The notes beneath the pieces are model-generated. The model made no database searches and was not told the origin of the DNA. It saw only the letters and a list, made by a program, of their open reading frames with translations. The position numbers were made by a program, and so were the translations under genes. Below are positions 21,427-33,722 of a stretch of DNA of 64,000 bases, in pieces (position 1 is the stretch's first letter; each line of letters starts with the position of its first letter). The DNA comes from Tetradesmus obliquus (taxonomy: Eukaryota > Chlorophyta > Chlorophyceae > Sphaeropleales > Scenedesmaceae), in NCBI GenBank assembly GCA_030272155.1, contig CP126194.1, positions 5,881,501-5,945,500 of the forward strand, read 5' to 3'.

Positions 21427-24132
21427 GGCAGCTTCCTCAAGCTGTAATACAGGAACAGCAGCAGCAGTACCTACTGCAGCAGCAGCAGCAGCAGCCAACA
21501 TTCTATGCTCAGCTGCAGCAGGGTATGTGCACAGGTGAGCTGCATGCTGGCTGGCAGCAGCAGCAACAGCAGCAGCAGCAGCAGCAGCGTCTCCAGCGTC
21601 GGCAGCAGCAGCAGGCTGCTTTGGCTGTTCTGCAAGAGGAGGACGAGGACCAAGAGCTAGAAGCAGCAGCTCAGCTACAGCACGATTGGGAGCAGTGGCA
21701 GCAGCAGAGCCAAGAGACTGCAGCAGCAGCAGCAGCTGGTGACGATGATGACGATTACCAAGCTGCAGAAGACGAGGCATATGCTGCTCAGGAGGGTGCA
21801 GAGGAGGAGGGCGACGAAGAAGAAGATGGCATGGCAGATGATGAGGTGGAAGCTGACCAGGCAGCTGCTGCAGCAGCCATGCAGCAGCAGCGGCCACGGT
21901 CTGCCGCTCGTGCAGCCAGCGGCAGCATGCCTGGCTCTGCTAGTGCTACTGCTGCAGCTGCAGCAGCACGGCTGGCTGCGCAGGTCTCACAGAGCTTGCA
22001 GCAGCAGAGGTCCCAGCAGCTGACACAGCAGAAGTCGCAAATGACGGCGCAGCAGCAGCAGCAGGTGAGGCAGCAGCAGCCTGCAGCCAAGCAGCCGCAG
22101 CAGCTGGTGCTGAAGCAGCAGGCAGCAGCAAAGCAGAAGCCGAGCAAGCGCCAGGGCGGCAAAGGCAGCAGCGGCACAGCTGGTGATGGGTGGACACAGG
22201 AGGAGGTGCATGCGCTGCAGGTGGGTGCAGCAATGTCTTGCATTTACACCAACTCGATACTCGTCCCGCTTGCTTACTTGGGTCATCTGTGTCAGCAGCT
22301 TCCAACTGTCAGCATGATGCTACACTGTGCAGGCTGTGCCGTCACTAAAAAGCCGGCACTTCATCAATTTCCACTCTCTTTGGCCTTGCTACACAGCCTC
22401 ACCGCACCCCAGTTGCATTTACTGCAAGAACACAGGCCATGCACTCATCACCGCCGCCTGCTGCTGCTGCTGCCGCCAGGTGGCGTACTGCCAGGTGGAG
22501 CCCACGCACCGCTTCTTCTGGCAGGAGGTGGCGGGCCGCGTGGGCAGCCGCAGCGCCAGCGAGTGCTTCGCCAAGATCTTCGACGCGGCGCGCAGCCCAG
22601 CAGCCAGCGCCAAGCTGCCGCGCCCGCGGACTGTGGTGAGTGCGTGTGTGAGCTTTGCTTGGCGACTGATGGGCAGGCTGGCTAGCGAGGCGTAAAAGGA
22701 TTGCTGGGGCTGTGCAGTTCGTGCCGGTGTGAAGTGCATGCAGCTAGCTGCACTTGCCTTGTGTGTGCTATCTGCGGGTGCAAGAGATAAGGAACTGCTT
22801 CAGCTCATTTCGAATGCACTTTCTTACACATGTGAGTGCCAAATGAATTTGGGGGAGCCGCCGTCACCCCGTGCAATGGCCAACTTATGTTGCTGTTTGT
22901 GGCGCTGCTGCCTGCAGGCACCTGTCGTGCGTGGCGGCAAGACCACGCTGGCAGTCGCACGCAAGCTCGTGAGAGGCATGCAGCAGGAGACGCAGCGCAC
23001 GCGCGTTGCAGACCCACGTGCAGCAGCAGCAGCTGCGGCGGCGGCAGCAGCAGCTGGCGCGCGAGCTGGCCTCGGCAGCTTTGGCGCTGCAGCAGGATTT
23101 GCGGCTGCCGCTCAGCAGCGGCAGCAGCAGCGCAGTGGAGCATTTGATGAGGAGGACGCTGATGACGATGATGTCGATGACAGTGACAACGAGCAGCAGC
23201 AGCAGCAGCAGCAGCAGGCGCAGGCACGCGCTGGCAGGGCCAGGCAGGCAGGTGGTGCTGCAGCAGCTGCTGCTGTTGGTGCTGCTGGCAGCGGGCCGCT
23301 CATGTCACCTGAGGCGCTTGCAGCGCTGCAGCAGCAGCAGGAGCACGCAGACAGGTGGGTTGCGTGGCTCGCCCGCAACGTGCGTGCAGCTTTGGGGCTG
23401 CAACCACATTTTTTTCCCGTTGGCAATCAGCGACTGTGTGCTAGGGTGCCTGCTGCCAGCTGGGGTTGTTGGCTATGTGTGCTAACTCAGCCAGATGTTT
23501 GTGGAAGTACACAGAGTCCTGCGGTTATGCCCGTTGTATGAGCTGGCAACTGACTTCAGCACATTCTTGGCTGCCTGTCTGCTTGCCTTCTGCCCCGCAG
23601 GTACATCAGCAGTTTCCTGCGCCGCAGGGGAGGCTGGAACAAGTACCAGAAGCAGCAGGCGCTGCTGCAGCAGCGCCAGCACCAGGCGGCGCCAGCCAGC
23701 CTGCTGGTCCCAGCAGCAGCAGGAGCTGCAGCTGCTGTTGGCAGCATGCGGCCGCCTGCTGCAAAGCTGCAGGGCGCAGCAGCAGCAGCAGCAGCAGGTG
23801 CGTCAAGCAGTGGCCGCAGGCTTGTGCTGCAGCAGCCAGGCAACTCCTGGCAGGGCCTGCAGGCCAGCAAGGGATTGTTACACGGCGCTGACCCTAGGGC
23901 AGGGCTAGGGTCTGGCAGCAGCAGCAGCTTGACGGGTGCCATCAGCACTGCGCTGGGTGTGATGTCGCAGCAGCAGTGGCAGGCTGAGGCGGTTGAGGCA
24001 GAGGAGCAGGCGCTGGGGCTGGGGGAGGGTGATGACGGGCAGGGCGGTAATGGGCTGCGGGATTACTACTTTGATGACGAGGAGGAAGCAGCGGATGAGG
24101 AGGAGCTGCGGGCTGCGGGGCTGCTGCTGTGA
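18291..24132 (+). CDS. Large AT-hook and SANT/Myb-domain nuclear protein
   Basis: Predicted 1684 residues from exons 18291-22220, 22480-22635, 22918-23354 and 23601-24132, which join in frame. An N-terminal region with KRHRG-type basic patches precedes nine AT-hook-like motifs at about residues 243-525 (for example QRGRPRSSQTK, KRGRPKNSQTK, RRGRPPGSKNK), which would bind the minor groove of AT-rich DNA. Two or three of the nine have lost the Gly (KHVRP, LVRP). Ala-rich and then Gln-rich low-complexity sequence and an acidic block (DDDDDYQ..EEEGDEEEDG) follow. A SANT domain spans the first intron, at about 1300-1350: GWTQEEVHALQ then FFWQEVAGRVGSRSASECF. The C-terminal part has RYISSFLRRRGGWNKYQ and an acidic tail with DYYFDDEEEAADEEE. 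The SANT sequence recalls animal Mis18BP1/KNL2-type SANT domains, a weak resemblance only. The role is probably in chromatin. Confidence 0.8.
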
Positions 24133-25216
24133 GGGCGGTGTTGTTGTTGCTGCAAGTGAGGCAAGCAGCAGTGTGTGACAGCCTGCGGGCACTGCTTTGG
24201 AGCATATGCACTTACCTGCATGTCGGCATTGCTGTGCGTAGGTAGTGTCACAGCTGCTGCTTGTTGCGCTGCAAGGTGTGGCATGTGGCAGGCCGCGGTG
24301 GGCCGCTGTGCTGCGCAAGGGGCCAGTTTCAGCGGCAGCGCATGGCAGGTGTTGCGAATGGACTTGCTGGGCGGCATGTTTGCATAGTGTTGGACTCGTC
24401 TTACTCGAAGTGGGGCCGGCTCTGGCTGCTGGCAGCTTGCCACTGCAGTGGCAATAAAAACGGTACAACAGCACTGACTTTGGCAAACATGGTTGTTTTG
24501 GAAGTTCAAAGTGGGTGTCGCCATGGTGATTGCAGCTGGAGAAGGTACCGTGCACACAGCCCATGTGATGTTTGGTTTGACGTGTACCTGACAACTTACC
24601 AAGTTGAGTGGTGATGGTTAGGACGTGCTTGTAGGACAACGAGTGAGTTGGGCAATTGTGCCAATGCATGGATTTCACACAAGCACGCGCACCATTTTGG
24701 CCTGTTGATGGCTGCAGCGCACGAAACTACTAGTGCAGCCTCACTTGAGGCAGCGCTGCTGCTTTAACAGCATCCGGAATGCTGTTGGACATGACGTTTG
24801 GTACAGAGCACTACATATCAGCCCTTCAATGCTGTGACATGATACAGCTGGGCATGCCTATGCTGTTGTTTTGCTGCTCACCGCCCTGGCAGCTGACTTG
24901 AATGTTGTGGCACTGGTTTGAAACGTAACACCACAGGGTTTTGAAGTGGCAGGCCAGCAATGCTGCAGATATCGCCAGTGCATACATTAATGTTAGTCCT
25001 TGAAATTTTGCCACCTCGTTTGCAGCAAAGCTGCCACTGCAATTGTCAGCAGCAGTAGCATGCATCCGTGCTGTGTTCAGATAGTCGCGCTCTGCTTAGA
25101 TCACAACAACGATGGTATTCCGTAAGGTTTTGTTTTAGAGCCGTGCTGCAACAAATTACGTGCAATACGTTTGTGCTTGTTTGTCCACCAAGGTGCTTGC
25201 TGCCGAAGCAGCTAGA
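24133..25216. other. Intergenic; 3' UTR and promoter region
   Basis: About 1.1 kb without a recognisable exon. An AATAAA lies near 24454, about 320 bp after the SANT gene stop. Nothing else is supported. Confidence 0.5.
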
Positions 25217-25917
25217 ATGAGCTACAACCCGCTTGCTTGGCAAAAGTCTCAGATTGCATCTCAGAATGGAGAAGCCACGGCCCAGCAGACTGCAGGGGTG
25301 CCTGCGGCAGCGATCTTCGGGCACGGACAACCGGCACAGCAGGCTGCTCACGCACAGCAGCAGCCGCAGCAATCGTTCAGCTTGCAGCATTCACACGCAG
25401 CTGCACCCCCTGGCTATCTCCCAATAGCGGCAGAGCAACCAAGGCAATACGTTGGGCCGGGGTCAACTGGGTTCCCCGCCATGTCACTGCAGCAACAGCT
25501 GGGCACTGTATCATCACAGGCGTACGTGGCACCCCACCTGCGGCCCTATCAGCATCCTGAATACCAGCAGCAACCTGAGGCAGCATTTCAGCAGCAGCAG
25601 CTGCTGCAGCAGCATAACCTGCCACCACACCTGCAGCACCAGCAGCAGCAGCAGCAGCAGCAGAACCAGCAGCAACATGTGCTGCCACCGCACCTGCAGC
25701 AGCAGCAGCAGCAAGGCCTGCCGCTGCCGCCATCTATCCTGCAGCAGCCAAATGGCAACAGGCTGCCACCACACCTGCAGCAGCCACAGCAGAGCAGCAT
25801 GTCGCTGCCGCCACACATGCAGCAACAAGGCAGCATGCAGCAGCCACTGCAGCAACAGCCGCTGCCACATCAGCAGCCAGGTAGTGTGCTGCCACCCCAC
25901 TTGATACAGCAGGCGCC

Positions 25918-25955
<38 letters not shown>

Positions 25956-26382
25956 TCAGCAGTGCAAAGCTGCCGCCCCACCTACAGCATCTGCAGCAGC
26001 AGCAGCAGCAGCATCTGCAGCAGCAGCAGCAGCAGCCTGCGCGCCCTCTGCCGGGCTTAGCTGGGCTCCTCAGTGCAGCTAGAGACCGTGCCGGCAGCAG
26101 CAGCAGCAACCAACTCCCGCTTGCTGCACAGCAGATGTCTTTAGCCGCACAGCAGCAGCAGCAGCAGCAAGCAAAGCCGCTGGCACCACCTGGCGTGTCA
26201 ACTCCAGCGGCAGCAGCAGCAGCAGCGGGGCCGAAGGTACGTGCTCCTCCCCCTGGGTTCGGCGCAGCAGGGGGCCCAAGCCCTGCTGCAGTAGCAGCAG
26301 CAGCAGCACCGGGTCCTGTTGTCATACCAGCAGCTGCATCTGCAGCTGCTCCTGCAGGACCTGGTGGAGTGCCTAACACCCT

Positions 26383-26432
<50 letters not shown>

Positions 26433-28215
26433 CAGCACCCCAGCAGCAAGCAGCAAGTAAGCAGCAGCAGCAGCAACACCAGGCTCAGCAGCAACCAGCA
26501 CCCCAGCAGCAAGCTGCACTGCAGCAGCAGCAGCAGCAGCAGCGGCGGCAGCAGGTGGCCGCCTTTGCGCCGCCCAGGCCGCGGCTGACGCTGCAGGCAG
26601 CGCTGCAGCTGCTGTCCCCTGATGCTCCTGCAGCGCAGCAAGCCGGCAGCAGCAGCAGCAGCAGCAGTGGCGCTGTTGACTTCAGTGTGCGGGAGGGCTT
26701 CAAGTGGCTGGCACGCTATGCAGCTGATGCGTCAGCTTTGCTGCATGGCGATGAGCTGCTGAAGGACTACCTCAAGGTGCGGCTGAGCATTGCATACAGG
26801 GTGTTTTGTCTCAACGTGATATGGACATGGTAATTGCTTACATGCTAAAGTGCGGCAGGGAGGTAGGGCTGCTGGCTACTGGATGCCGTCATGACTTGAT
26901 GTCGCTTAACAGTGCAGTACTCACAGGGTTGTGATTCGTGCGCGCAGCCGCCGCATGCATCATCAAGTGCTGCGCACAGGGTTGGCTGTGCTGTGTGAAT
27001 TGATGTGGTGATGTGGGCAGCAGTGAAACAGGCAGCAGTAGTTGCAGGGAACAAGCTGCCCTGTCTACACATGGCCTAGTCAGCTTGCTGGCCGAATCAC
27101 CGCTTCATTGACTGGTTCATTGGCTGATGTGCTGCTGCTGCTGGTGGTGGTGTCATGTGCAGGTGGTGCTGACCAAGCATGGGCCTGGGGTGCTGGCCTG
27201 TGTGCTGTTCTTCACATTCGGCCACCACGAGGAGTTCAGGGGTGAGCAGCAGCAGCAGCAGCAGCCGCAGGATGGCAGCAGCAGCAGCAGCAGCTCTTCT
27301 CTGGTTTGCTGCAGCCTGCACACCACGGCACCCATACCATGCATGCCTGGTTGCAAGCTATCAATCTCGTGCTTGCCATCACTGCAGGCTTCAGGGACTG
27401 GCATGCTTGCTTGCAGACTTGGTCACCCCTGGTCCTGAGCTGCTGACTGCAGTCAGTCCTCAGCGCAGCACAACACAACACATCCTGGACAATCCATGCT
27501 GCTTCTCGCCCGTGCTGCAGGTGTCACAAAGAGCCTGACGCTGTTTTGCATGAAGGTGCTGAACCAGCTTTGCGACACGTCACAACACAACCGCCTGGTG
27601 CACTGCTGTCTCCTGTGCCGCAGGTGTCACGCAGGGCTTGACGCTGGCCAGTGCCGCCAACCCCGCCAAGGTGCTCAACCAGCGCATCAGCTTCTACAGG
27701 CTCATGTTTGACCCAGACATTGCGCCCAGCCGCACACGGGCGGAGGCACAGGCCAAGACAGAGGTGCTGGTGGCGCTGCTGGCACACAGGTGGGGGTGTT
27801 ATCTGTTACGTTGTTACGTTGTTATGTCATCATGGTGTTGATGCTGGCATGTGACAAGCCGGAGGCCAAGAGTGGCGTGCTGGTGGCGCTGCTGGTGCAG
27901 CTATTGGCAGTAGGCATGTTGCTTGTTGTATAGTTGTTTCAGCTGTAGGTTGCATTGTGGTTGGACCCCGGCATTGCGCCAGCCACACACGGGTGGAGGC
28001 GCAGGCCAAGACGGAGGTGCTAGTGGCGCTGCTGGCACACAGGTGGGCAGGTTGTCCATCTGTTACGTGTTATTACTGGTATAGTTCGCAGCCCAGTGCT
28101 GCTAATGGATCCTGGTGCAGGCTGCAACTGCAGGCGTCTGGAGGTGTCAGAAACAAACTCTGCCTCAACTGTGACTTGTCTAGCTCGCTGCTGCTGTTGC
28201 TGATGTTGCACCCGC

Positions 28216-28254
<39 letters not shown>

Positions 28255-29575
28255 TGCAGGCCTGATGTGGCAGCCAAGCTCAGCCACGCCTCGCTGAAGG
28301 CCATCTTTGAAAAAGAGGTGACAGCTGAGGCAGGCAGGGCCACGCTGGCCTCACTGCTGCTGCTGCCGCACGGCTGGCAGGCTACGGTGGCGCCGCAGTC
28401 GGCCAGCAGCTGGCTGGGCAGCTTCGTGACTGCTGTGCTGCGGGTGAGAGCATGATGTGCTGCTGCTGCTGTGATGACAGCCGTTGCAGACTGATGAGTG
28501 CATGTGTATATGTGAATGGCAGGTGTCTGTTGCCGGAGTTTCGCAGGCACTAGACGACACTGTTTGAGCTCAATGCTGGCTAGCTCATTACTGTTGCTGC
28601 TGTGGGTGCATATGTGGTTTGCAGGATGCCAAGAATGCAGACTCCATGGTGGCATACCTGGAGAAGAAGCTGGCAGCAGCAGCAGCAGATGCAGAAGAAT
28701 CTCAGCCAGCAGCAGCAGCAGCAGCACAAACAGCACCAGCAGCAGCGGCAGCAGCGTTGCTGGGCCTAGGTGGCAGCGGTGCAGCGCAGCCTGGCGCTGT
28801 GCCAGCAGCAGCAGCAGCCGTGCAGCAGCAGCAGCAGCAGGAGCAGCAGCAGGCGAGCAGTAGCAGTGCAGGTGGCGCCGGCATTCAGCAGCTGCTCAGT
28901 CAAGCAAACACGCGCTTCCACCACCAGCAGCAGCAGCAGCAGCAGCTGGTTCCGGCGGCAGCACCGGCAGCAGCTACGCCACCTACAGCCGCAAATGGTC
29001 TCAGCTTTGCAGACAGGCTCAAGCAGCAGCAGCAGCAGCAGCAGCAGCAGGGTGCAGGGGCGGTGAGCAGCAGCAGCAGCACAGCAGACCAGCAGCAGCA
29101 GCAGCAGCAAGCCAGCAGCAGGAGCAGCAGCAGGAGCAGCAGCCAGGCACTGCCGGCAGCAGCAGCAGCAGGTGGTGCAGCTGCACCACCTGATGCTGCT
29201 GCCAATGCCAGCAGCAGCAGCAGCAGTGAGGCGCAGCTGCTGCACATGTATATACATATGGCTTTAAAGCAGCTGGCAAAGGATCGGCCTGATGTAATGG
29301 GCCATGCCACGCGTGCGCTGCGCAGCCGCATTGAAGCACTGCCGCGGCTGGCAGTAGAGTATGCATCGTGTGCGCTGAATGAGCTGCCAAGGGGCTGGGA
29401 GAAGGGTATTAAGAAACCTGCGCAGCATTTGGAGGTGGTGGTGGGCCGTGCAGCAGCACACGCAGCAGCGGATGGCGCAGCGGGTTCAGGTGCAGCAGCA
29501 GGATCCGGCTCAGCAGCAGCAGCAGCAGCAGCAGGTGCAGATGGTGAGGAGGGGTGGGTGACGCTTGGAGAGGCC

Positions 29576-29609
<34 letters not shown>

Positions 29610-31015
29610 CGGCAGTGGAAGCTGGCGGCTACATGGCAGCAGCAGCAGCAGCAGCGGGTGGCAGCAGCAAGCCCAGCAGTGTGCAGGCTGCGTGGGCGAA
29701 GCTTGAGAAGGAGCGGCCTGATGTTGCGTGTCACCTGGCTGACAGGCACAGGGCGCTGATCAAGCCCCTGATGGCACAGCAGCAGCTGCAGGTAGGGTGG
29801 AGGGCTTGTGCTGCGGGCTGTGGCTGCTGCAGCTGGTCTATATCAAGCGCATGTTGGTTCATGCCGTAGCCTGCTTACTATAGCAGCAGCATGTGAGTGA
29901 GTTGCTATGGTGGCCGGTCATGTGTCAGGTTAACGGCATCGTGCTTACAGTTCCTCTGAGGTGGTACACATAATCGCTCCCGTGCGCATCATCACTCTCA
30001 TACACACACCGCACCTTTGCCGCCTGCAGCTGCTGCAGTTGCTGTACGACACGGGGCGCAGCGCCATCGCCAGCGCCGCTGACAAGCAGGGCCTGCTGTT
30101 CAAGTTCATCGCGAACGCAGCCCACATGATGACCACACCCATGCCCAAGGAGCTGCAGGTGAGGCAGAACAATCAAACTGTCTCCAAACTCAGTTAGTTA
30201 TGTGGCAAGCTCTGCTCTGGTGGCCGTGACCAGCATCTGTGCGTCATTGCTGCTTCTTTTCTGAAACTGTCATCACAAAGGTGGCCGCTGCTTACAAATG
30301 CTACGGCTGCACAGTCCGTATAACACATTGCTTGTGCAAGTTGGCATTTGTGCTTGGCTCGCCTGAGCAGCCAGACCATCACACCAACTTGCCTTGCTGC
30401 TCTTTCTGATTCCTGAACACTAACCAAAGTGGTTGACACACAGCAGGGGCCATTAGTCACATGTGACTCCTGGCACCATGTTGACATTGGTGTGACAATT
30501 TGACTGATGACGGTATGATGAAGTGTGTTTGCCGCTGCTGCCGCTGCTGTTGCTGCAGGCGGCGTTCAAGCAGCTGCAGGCGCGCCACCCGCAGGTGATG
30601 CAATACCTCGACCACGGCACGTATGCGCGCATCAGCGCGCTGCCGCTGAACAAGGCCCTGCTGGCAGTGCAGACGCTGATGGACACAGGTGGGTGGAGCT
30701 TGGTGTGACAAACACACATCAGGATGGTATGTGAAGATAGTCAGAACATCAATTGTGGGAAGCGCGTCGGTGGCGGTGCAGACACTGATCGAGACAGGGG
30801 TGTGGGGAGCAGGGGACTTGAACGCTGCTACCCACTGTCTGTTTGTGCGCCTAGGGCTTCCTTCGCACTTGTTGCTATTTATGTCAGAACATTGAGTTGA
30901 TCCAGCGTCCAGCAAATGTCAAAACAGCTTTGCAAATGAGCAGCAGGCTCTTCACACACGCGAAGCTTGTCGAGGCAAGAAACCTAGGGCTGTGATCCAG
31001 CTGACTGCTGCTGAC

Positions 31016-31048
<33 letters not shown>

Positions 31049-31142
31049 AGAGTATGGCCCGCAGTGGGAGGCCCACACCCACAACCATGCAGCGTGGCTG
31101 ATGAAGAGGGTCAGCAGGGCACTCAACGAGGCAACCAGCTGA
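25217..31142 (+). CDS. Q-rich protein of unknown function with three ERPDV-type repeats
   Basis: Predicted 1168 residues; exons 25217-26776, 27163-27241, 27624-27789, 28260-28443, 28625-29791, 30030-30158, 30559-30688, 31051-31142 join in frame (1169 codons). The first 440 residues are Gln/Pro-rich with recurrent LPPHLQ motifs, probably disordered. A folded, hydrophobic helical region follows (FKWLARYAADASALLHG, GVLACVLFFTFGHHEEF, KVLNQRISFYRLMFDPDI, LASLLLLPHGWQATV). After a second low-complexity zone, a helical motif recurs three times: KQLAKDRPDVMGHATRALRS at about 878, AKLEKERPDVACHLADRHRA at about 1020, and FKQLQARHPQVMQYLDHGTY at about 1098, each followed by an Ile/Leu-Pro turn and another helix. 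The protein ends HTHNHAAWLMKRVSRALNEATS. I do not recognise the family. The domain style suggests a large cytoplasmic or RNP scaffold, but that is a guess. Confidence 0.8.
27508..28042 (+). repeat. Degraded copies of exon 3 around the real exon
   Basis: The real exon is 27624-27789. Upstream, with an acceptor ending at 27520, GTGTCACAAAGAGCCTGACG imitates the exon start. Downstream, 27964-28042 reproduces the last 80 bases of the exon, including its GTGGG donor, with one base missing. Part of the same piece recurs again near 27860-27899. These are local duplications of exon ends in introns 2 and 3. Confidence 0.8.
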
Positions 31143-32821
31143 TGCGCGTAGCATGTACATCATGGCAGCTGCGGTCGGCATCCAGCCATCGTATATGGCT
31201 CTGCAGGAGTTGCTGCGTTCTGCACTAAGGGGTCATCAAGCGCAGCTGGCTTCCGCAGCAGCCATGCGGCAGGTTCAAGGCGGCGCACCTGAAGCAGCAG
31301 CAGTGCAGCGCCATGTGTACTGTAAGCGCGCGCTTAGCAGAGCTGCAGTTGCGGTGGTGGCTGACAGGTGTCTGGCTGCATGGGTGGAAAGGAGCGGGAG
31401 GGCCCTCAAGGTGCATTGGCTGTGATGCGTCTGTGCTGTGCTGTGATGGTATGCGTGGCGCAGCATGCGGTCTGTTCAGCAGGTATGTGATAACATACCT
31501 GCAGCACGCCTGCTCGCAGGCTGCAGCACAGTTTGGGGGTGGCTGAGAGCAGCGCCCGGCAGCATGTGCATGTGTGAGCAGTAGGAAGGGGTGGGGTGGG
31601 AGTTGGTAGTGGGGCAGGGGAGTGCTTTGGTTTTCAGGGTCTCGGAGCATGAGCAGGGTTGTCTAGCGTGTGAGTGTAACCTAGGCAGGAGGGGCACACA
31701 GAGGCACGTGGCTAGGCTACACGCTTTGGGAAGTGTAGCACGTGGCTGCCAACCAGCAGGAGGGTCTATCATTGGTGGCTGCACATGTGTTCAGCTGGAT
31801 TGCGCCTGTCTGTCGCTCCATAGCAGGCATTGATGTTTTTGTCGTGCATTGTGATACACATGCCAGCAGCTGGCAATGTGGAGGCGGCAGCTGTGCTGGT
31901 CTGAAGTGCATTAGTGCTTGCAGGATGGCAGGCGTGTTTTATGCGATTGCTTGATGCGTTTTAGGCGATTGCAAGTGAGGCTCATCGAGCCAGCCATTTA
32001 CCAGCGATGTTGCCAAGCAGGCTGTGGCGGCATGATCTAGATCATCTATAGACACCTAGATCTTATGAGCAGATCTGCTGTACTGCATGCCAGTGAGCTT
32101 TCCTGTTATTGCTGGCCTGGGCACCAGCAATGCTTGAAGGTGCGCAGCTTTGCATTTGTCATGCTAGGCTGTCCATCCTTGCATCAGCGTCCAGGTTGGT
32201 TGGGTACTTCTGCCATCGCTACAGTTACCAGATAAATATCTTTGTGGCAAGCCTCGTCGATCCTAATCCCAATCAGAGATGCTATTGGTTCTGTGCTCAT
32301 GGTGCTGGGCAGCTGTTCCATGTTTAAATGGTAGCATGCAAGTTGTGCAACGCACGTTGGTTGCTGATGGCTATTGTCTGCTATGATGTGCTCAGCATGG
32401 TCGCGACGTTCGACGTTTTATTGAAGTCTGCCCAGTTTGTGTTCATCAGCGGCACACACCGCATTGCTTGAACCCCAGCTTCAAAACAGTTCACAACAGT
32501 TTGAATCTTGTATAGCTGTTTGTGGGGTCTCAGCAGTGTAAAGCCAGTTAGATACACGTGGGTGGCAGTTGCGGGAGTTTACGCGGGAGTTTCAACATGT
32601 CGGGCAGAAGTAATGACAGTACCTGACCATGCACAACTGAAAATGGTTGTACCACGTTGCAGTAGAGATTGCAACCACGAGTAAGGATTTCAAGCTCGTA
32701 TTGATGAAAAGCACGCAACCATCAACAGTAGAAGACTACATATTTGCGGCGATCGTGTTGAAAGATCGGCTGAAACTCGTATGTTGATCGATAGATGGTT
32801 TGCTTAGCAACTGCTTTGATT
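31143..32821. other. Intergenic 1.7 kb; no gene recognised
   Basis: An open stretch at 31153-31425 just after the stop could be 3' UTR or an alternative terminal exon, but it has no family signature. A perfect 14-bp palindrome (ATGATCTAGATCAT) lies at 32032-32045. The remainder is unremarkable. Confidence 0.5.
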
Positions 32822-33686
32822 ATGGGGCTGCCGGGACAGAGCCTTGGTCAGCAGCTGCATCTTGCAGCACCCCAGCAACAGCAGCTGCAGCAGCAGGCAC
32901 AGGTGAACGTGGCACACAATGTGCCTCTTGATTTACCTGCAGACTCTGCCTGTTATTACGTCTATTTGCAGTCTGGCTGGCAGCCTGCTGTAGTGGGAGA
33001 GGGCTTTAGCACCTTGCAGCTTCCCATTGGCGTCCTGCAAGCAGCACTGGCAGCATCCGAGGTTGAGTCAACCCAGCAGCAGCAGGAACAGCAGCAGGCA
33101 TCAGCCCTGCTGCCCAGTCCCGGCTGCTGCTGCCCTGCGGACCTGCAGCTGGTTGATATCAGTGTGGAGCAGCACCCCCTGGGCCAGCAGCACGGCTGTG
33201 TGGGCTGTGTGGGCAGCATCAGCAATGTGCTGCCCAGCCTGGCAATACTGCAGGCACACCAGGACGGCAGCCACAGATGCAAATCCGCAACGCCATGAAC
33301 TTATCATTGTTGTGGTTGTTCCAGCTGTGCTATCATCGAGGTGCAGCTTGCTATGTGTGTTTCAAGCAGCATGTTCCGACACAAAGAGTGTATGTATCAA
33401 CAACTGCACATGGTATGCATGGCACCCAGCAACCAACCCTGCTTCCTGCTTGCTGCCATCTTTAAGTTGCTGCAGACTGTTCGGTGCAGACTTTGCTGCT
33501 ACTCTGGTTGAGTGCAGCAGCGGCTGGTGCATAGCAGGCATCACAGCGCTGCCATGCAGCGTGGCTGTTAGCTCAGGTGCTGCTGCTGGGAGCCAGCCGC
33601 TGGTGGTGCCGCTGCTGCTGCTGCAGCCGCGCTGCCCTGAGAATGAGGCAGACTACCAACTGCTGAAAGCATGGCAAGCAGCAGCG

Positions 33687-33722
<36 letters not shown>

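Noticed and set aside
31153..31425. Extra exon or small gene after the Q-rich protein
   Set aside because: An 90-codon open stretch with an ATG exists, but there is no conserved motif and the Q-rich gene already ends in frame at 31142. It is best treated as 3' UTR until transcripts show otherwise.
32032..32045. Perfect 14-bp palindrome ATGATCTAGATCAT as an operator-like site
   Set aside because: A single short palindrome far from any gene start, with no second copy in the window, is not enough to call a regulatory site.
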